Shown here: in pieces, positions 30,323-33,248 of the stretch | How positions within the stretch are numbered: position 1 is the stretch's first letter | Layout: each line of letters starts with the position of its first letter | NCBI GenBank assembly: GCA_902518965.1 | Contig: CABYIQ010000020.1 | Location: forward strand, 1 to 33,248 | Length of the DNA: 33,248 nucleotides | Reading direction: 5' to 3' | Source of the DNA: an uncultured SAR116 cluster alpha proteobacterium | GTDB lineage: Bacteria; Pseudomonadota; Alphaproteobacteria; Puniceispirillales; Puniceispirillaceae | Program-made: the position numbers and the translations under genes | Notes under the pieces: generated by a model | What the model was told of the DNA's origin: nothing | The model's input: only the letters and a program-made list of their open reading frames with translations | The model's database searches: none

Positions 30323-32800
30323 ATGGCTGATAAATCGCCTCCCTCACAAGCCCGTGTTGTGATCATCGGCGGCGGTGTCGTCGGCTGTTCTGTTGCCTAC
30401 CATCTGGCAGAACTGGGCTGGACAGATATCGTGCTGCTTGAACGCAAGACTTTGACCTGCGGGACAACATGGCATGCCGCCGGACTTATTGCCCAGCTGC
30501 GGGCTACCCAGAATATGACAAGGCTTGCTAAATATTCACAAGAGCTTTATGCCAGCCTTGAGCAAAAAACTGGTGTTGCCACTGGGTTTCGCCAGAACGG
30601 ATCTATAACGGTTGCCCTCACAGATGCACGGATGGAAGAATTGCTCCGCGGGGCAGCTATGGCCCGTGCCTTCGGGGTGGAAATCGACGAGATCGGCACA
30701 GCTGATATCGCGTCCCGTTATCCAGGCTTGAATGTGTCTGACGCAAAAGGGGGCGTTTATCTGGCAAAGGATGGTCAGGCGGACCCGGTGAATATTACAC
30801 AAGCTCTTGCCAAAGGCGCACGGGCAAGAGGTGCTAAAATTATTGAAGGTATAAAAGTCACAGCCATTAATCAGAAAGACGGAGTGGTCAGCGGTGTGTC
30901 GACATCGCAAGGAGAAATCAAAGCTGAATATGTTGTGAATTGTGGGGGCATGTGGGCCAGAGAGATTGGTCAGATGGCTGGCCTGTCTGTTCCCCTTCAT
31001 GCCTGTGAGCATTTCTATATTGTCACTGAACAGATCGAAGGGCTACAGAGTAATCTGCCTGTGCTGCGCGTGCCTGATGAATGCGCTTACTTCAAAGAAG
31101 ATGCAGGCAAAATTCTATTGGGCGCTTTTGAACCTGTGGCCAAACCCTGGGGCGGTGAAGGCATTGCAGACGATTTTGAATTCACCACCCTGCCAGATGA
31201 TTTTGACCACTTTATGCCAATACTGGAAAAGGCAACAGCACGTCTGCCAGTGTTAGAAACAACGGGCATTCAGACCTTTTTCAACGGTCCGGAAAGTTTT
31301 ACGCCAGACGATCGTTATCTACTTGGCGAAACCCCCGAACTTAAAAATTTCTTTGTAGCTGCCGGTTTTAATTCTGTTGGCATTCAGTCTGCTGGTGGGG
31401 CTGGAATGGCCCTAGCCCAATGGATGGATAACGGCCGCCCACAAATGGATATTTGGGATGTCGATATCCGGCGTATGCACCCGTTTCAGGCAAACCGCCA
31501 TTACCTGTCGGCTCGGGTGACAGAAACACTTGGGCTTTTATATGCAGATCACTATCCCTACCGCCAGTTTGCCTCAGCCAGAGGCCTCCGCCGCACCCCA
31601 CTTCATCATAAGTTGGCTGAAAATGGAGCCTGTTTTGGAGAGCTGTATGGCTGGGAACGGGCCAACTGGTTTCTGCCTGAATCAGAAGCACATAAAGGCA
31701 AAAAACCAGAATACGAATATAGCTGGGGCCGTCAAAACTGGTTTGATTATTCAGCAGCTGAACATAAAGCTGTACGTCATACAGCTGGCCTCTTTGATTT
31801 GTCGACTTTTGGCAAGATCAAAGTGATCGGACGCGATGCTGAAAAGGTTCTCCAGCTTATCTGTGCAAATAATGTGGCAGTTGAGCCAGGACGTATTGTC
31901 TATACCCAGTGGTTAAATGAGGCTGGCGGCATCGAAGCCGATGTGACAGTCACCCGACTGTCATCAGATGAATTTTTGGTGGTGACACCTGCCGCAACCA
32001 TCCGGCGCGAAATGAGCTGGCTAAACCGCCATATTCCTGATCACACCCAATGCGTGGCTGTGGATATGACAGTGTCAGAGGCGGTGATTGCCGTTATGGG
32101 ACCACGGGCACGCTCTGTGCTTCAGCCTGTGATTGACCAGTCTCTTGAAAATGACTCCTTCAGCTTTGGACAAGCGAAACAGATAACAATAGGTCATATC
32201 AATGCTCGGGCGCACCGGGTGTCCTATGTCGGTGAACTGGGCTGGGAGATTTATGTCTCCTCCGAAATGGCTGAACATGCCTTTAATACAGTCTGGCATG
32301 CGGGACAAACACATGGACTGACACTTGCCGGCATGCATGCACTTGACAGCTGTCGTCTTGAAAAAGCCTTCCGACATTTTGGACATGATATATCTGATGA
32401 GGATCATATTTTGGAAGCCGGATTGGGCTTTGCAGTCAAGACTGACAAACCTTCCTCCCAGCTGGGCCAATTTATCGGTCGTGATGCGGTTCTAGCTAAG
32501 CAGGAAGTCGGGCTAAAGAAACACCTTGTCCAGTTCCAGCTTGAAGATCCTGCACCCCTGCTCTATCACAACGAGCCTATTTTGCGCGATGGCAAAATTG
32601 CCGGCTATCTGACCTCAGGAAATTATGGTCATCACCTTGGCAGCGCCATCGGGCTTGGCTACGTGGCCTGCCGCAATGGTGAAAGCGTGACAGATATTCT
32701 CAGTTCATCTTTTGAAATTGATGTGGCAGGACAAATCTGTGTTGCTAAAGCCAGTCTGAAGCCACTTTATGACCCCACCGGCGCGCGGATGAAAGGTTAA
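30323..32800 (+). CDS. FAD-dependent oxidoreductase-GcvT fusion (dimethylglycine/sarcosine dehydrogenase-like), copy 2
   Basis: An 825-residue protein beginning 6 bp after copy 1, clearly co-transcribed. It has the FAD motif GGGVVG at 16-21, His51 in TTWHAAGL, the AGFNSVGIQSAGGAG end of the FAD domain, linker, and a GcvT domain with SYVGELGWEIYV and LDSCRLEKAFRHFG. It matches the classical dimethylglycine/sarcosine dehydrogenase pattern more closely than copy 1, in particular LIAQLRATQNMTRLA after the flavin His. AAGGA lies ten bases before the ATG. Cytoplasmic; electrons would go to an electron-transfer flavoprotein, or oxygen if oxidase-like, which sequence alone does not settle. Confidence 0.88.
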   Translation: MADKSPPSQARVVIIGGGVVGCSVAYHLAELGWTDIVLLERKTLTCGTTWHAAGLIAQLRATQNMTRLAKYSQELYASLEQKTGVATGFRQNGSITVALTDARMEELLRGAAMARAFGVEIDEIGTADIASRYPGLNVSDAKGGVYLAKDGQADPVNITQALAKGARARGAKIIEGIKVTAINQKDGVVSGVSTSQGEIKAEYVVNCGGMWAREIGQMAGLSVPLHACEHFYIVTEQIEGLQSNLPVLRVPDECAYFKEDAGKILLGAFEPVAKPWGGEGIADDFEFTTLPDDFDHFMPILEKATARLPVLETTGIQTFFNGPESFTPDDRYLLGETPELKNFFVAAGFNSVGIQSAGGAGMALAQWMDNGRPQMDIWDVDIRRMHPFQANRHYLSARVTETLGLLYADHYPYRQFASARGLRRTPLHHKLAENGACFGELYGWERANWFLPESEAHKGKKPEYEYSWGRQNWFDYSAAEHKAVRHTAGLFDLSTFGKIKVIGRDAEKVLQLICANNVAVEPGRIVYTQWLNEAGGIEADVTVTRLSSDEFLVVTPAATIRREMSWLNRHIPDHTQCVAVDMTVSEAVIAVMGPRARSVLQPVIDQSLENDSFSFGQAKQITIGHINARAHRVSYVGELGWEIYVSSEMAEHAFNTVWHAGQTHGLTLAGMHALDSCRLEKAFRHFGHDISDEDHILEAGLGFAVKTDKPSSQLGQFIGRDAVLAKQEVGLKKHLVQFQLEDPAPLLYHNEPILRDGKIAGYLTSGNYGHHLGSAIGLGYVACRNGESVTDILSSSFEIDVAGQICVAKASLKPLYDPTGARMKG

Positions 32801-32802
32801 GA

Positions 32803-33248
32803 CTAACACGCTACAGCGGCCAGAGCGATAGAAGCAAGGCGGGCGGCAGGAGGGTCTGCACGGCTGGTCAAAAGAACAGGCACAGCCCCGCCAACTACAA
32901 TCCCGGCTGCGCAGCCTCCGCCTAAATAAACAAACGCCTTATAGAGGATATTGCCAGCTACAATTTCTGGCAGCAGAAAGCAATTCGCCTGACCGGCTAC
33001 ATCATCACCGACCAACCCTTTCAGCTCCACAGATGTGGCCGACAACGCTAAATCAAAGGACAAAGGTCCGGAAACATCAACCTCGCCTAGATGTGCCCGT
33101 GCCCAGTCTGCCTGACGCGCTGCTTCAAGAGAGGCAGGCATGGACTCAATGGGTGTTTCTGTTGCGGATAGAACCGCCAGCCTTGGTCTGTCCTGACCAA
33201 TCAGCGGAGACAGGCGGGCCATTTGGGCCATGCTCTGCTGCTTTGTCT
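32803..33248 (-). CDS. Phosphate acetyl/butyryltransferase, C-terminal part (runs off the edge)
   Basis: About 147 residues up to the window edge; the frame stays open upstream of the first Met (33231), so the N-terminal half is missing. Family features: PRLAVLSATET, SMPASLEAARQADWAR, VSGPLSFDLALS, DDVAGQANCFLLPEIVAGNILYKAF, VGGAVPVLLTSRADPPAARLASIALA. This matches the PTA/PTB catalytic domain that exchanges phosphate and CoA on short acyl groups. In members of this family an acetate/butyrate kinase often lies next door; that would be outside the window. Its stop is 2 bp from the stop of the convergent copy 2. Confidence 0.85.
   Translation of the reverse strand, partial: TKQQSMAQMARLSPLIGQDRPRLAVLSATETPIESMPASLEAARQADWARAHLGEVDVSGPLSFDLALSATSVELKGLVGDDVAGQANCFLLPEIVAGNILYKAFVYLGGGCAAGIVVGGAVPVLLTSRADPPAARLASIALAAVAC

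Overview
The window looks like chromosomal DNA of a marine alphaproteobacterium, probably a SAR116 / Puniceispirillum-type cell. This is inferred from gene content and the moderate GC of the right half: an NDUFS4-like accessory complex I subunit, a divergent NhaA, an AcuC/HDAC-family amidohydrolase, tandem dimethylglycine/sarcosine dehydrogenase-like proteins beside an MttB-family gene, recJ next to an ACT-type homoserine dehydrogenase, and a phosphate acyltransferase. It has two parts that meet at an intact tRNA-Arg(UCU) gene (15870-15946, minus strand).

Left part (1-15869): an AT-rich genomic island built as a tandem array in that tRNA gene. The last 75 bp of the tRNA-Arg region occur three times, base for base identical: inside the intact gene (15869-15943) and as two 3'-partial copies at 7432-7506 and 6399-6473, where the 5' acceptor strand is replaced and the tRNA is dead. 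These are attachment sites that split the island into three units. Unit C (window start to 6398) carries the only integrase, a tyrosine recombinase at its tRNA-proximal end. Its cargo is small exported or membrane proteins, an unknown three-gene operon, and a roughly 330-nt stretch (about 1252-1582) with a good promoter and many hairpins that may be a structured RNA. Unit B (about 6474-7431) is only about 1 kb and has one gene for an exported protein. Unit A (about 7507-15868) is 8.4 kb and carries an ABC exporter, a class III cyclase-TPR protein, two small ferredoxin-like-fold proteins, a very AT-rich methyltransferase, a small lipoprotein and an epoxide-hydrolase-type alpha/beta hydrolase. 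A and B have no integrase but share conserved end arms containing the motif GTGTGGCA; unit C instead has GGAAC-type repeats near its ends. The arrangement suggests one autonomous element plus two integrase-less elements that depend on a recombinase in trans. A 44-bp relic of the 3' half of tRNA-Glu(UUC) lies inside unit A (8214-8257), suggesting an older event at another tRNA.

Right part (15870-33248): ordinary chromosomal genes at higher GC. In order: tRNA-Arg, NDUFS4-like gene, tRNA-Pro(UGG), a DUF192 protein and an HDAC-family gene (minus), nhaA (plus), a 41-aa membrane peptide, an IscU/NifU-like scaffold, a 32-aa membrane peptide with its own terminator, a decayed mttB-family pseudogene, a signal-less solute-binding-like protein, a small exported protein, tRNA-Glu(UUC), recJ and hom, an Asp/Glu racemase, two tandem 2.5-kb FAD oxidoreductase-GcvT fusions, and the C-terminal part of a phosphate acetyl/butyryltransferase running off the right edge.

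The two GcvT fusions fit demethylation of betaine-derived methylamines (dimethylglycine, sarcosine or relatives) into the folate C1 pool. The neighbouring methyltransferase gene of the same metabolic theme has collapsed: a 1-nt frameshift, an internal deletion of about 70 codons and an in-frame ochre stop.
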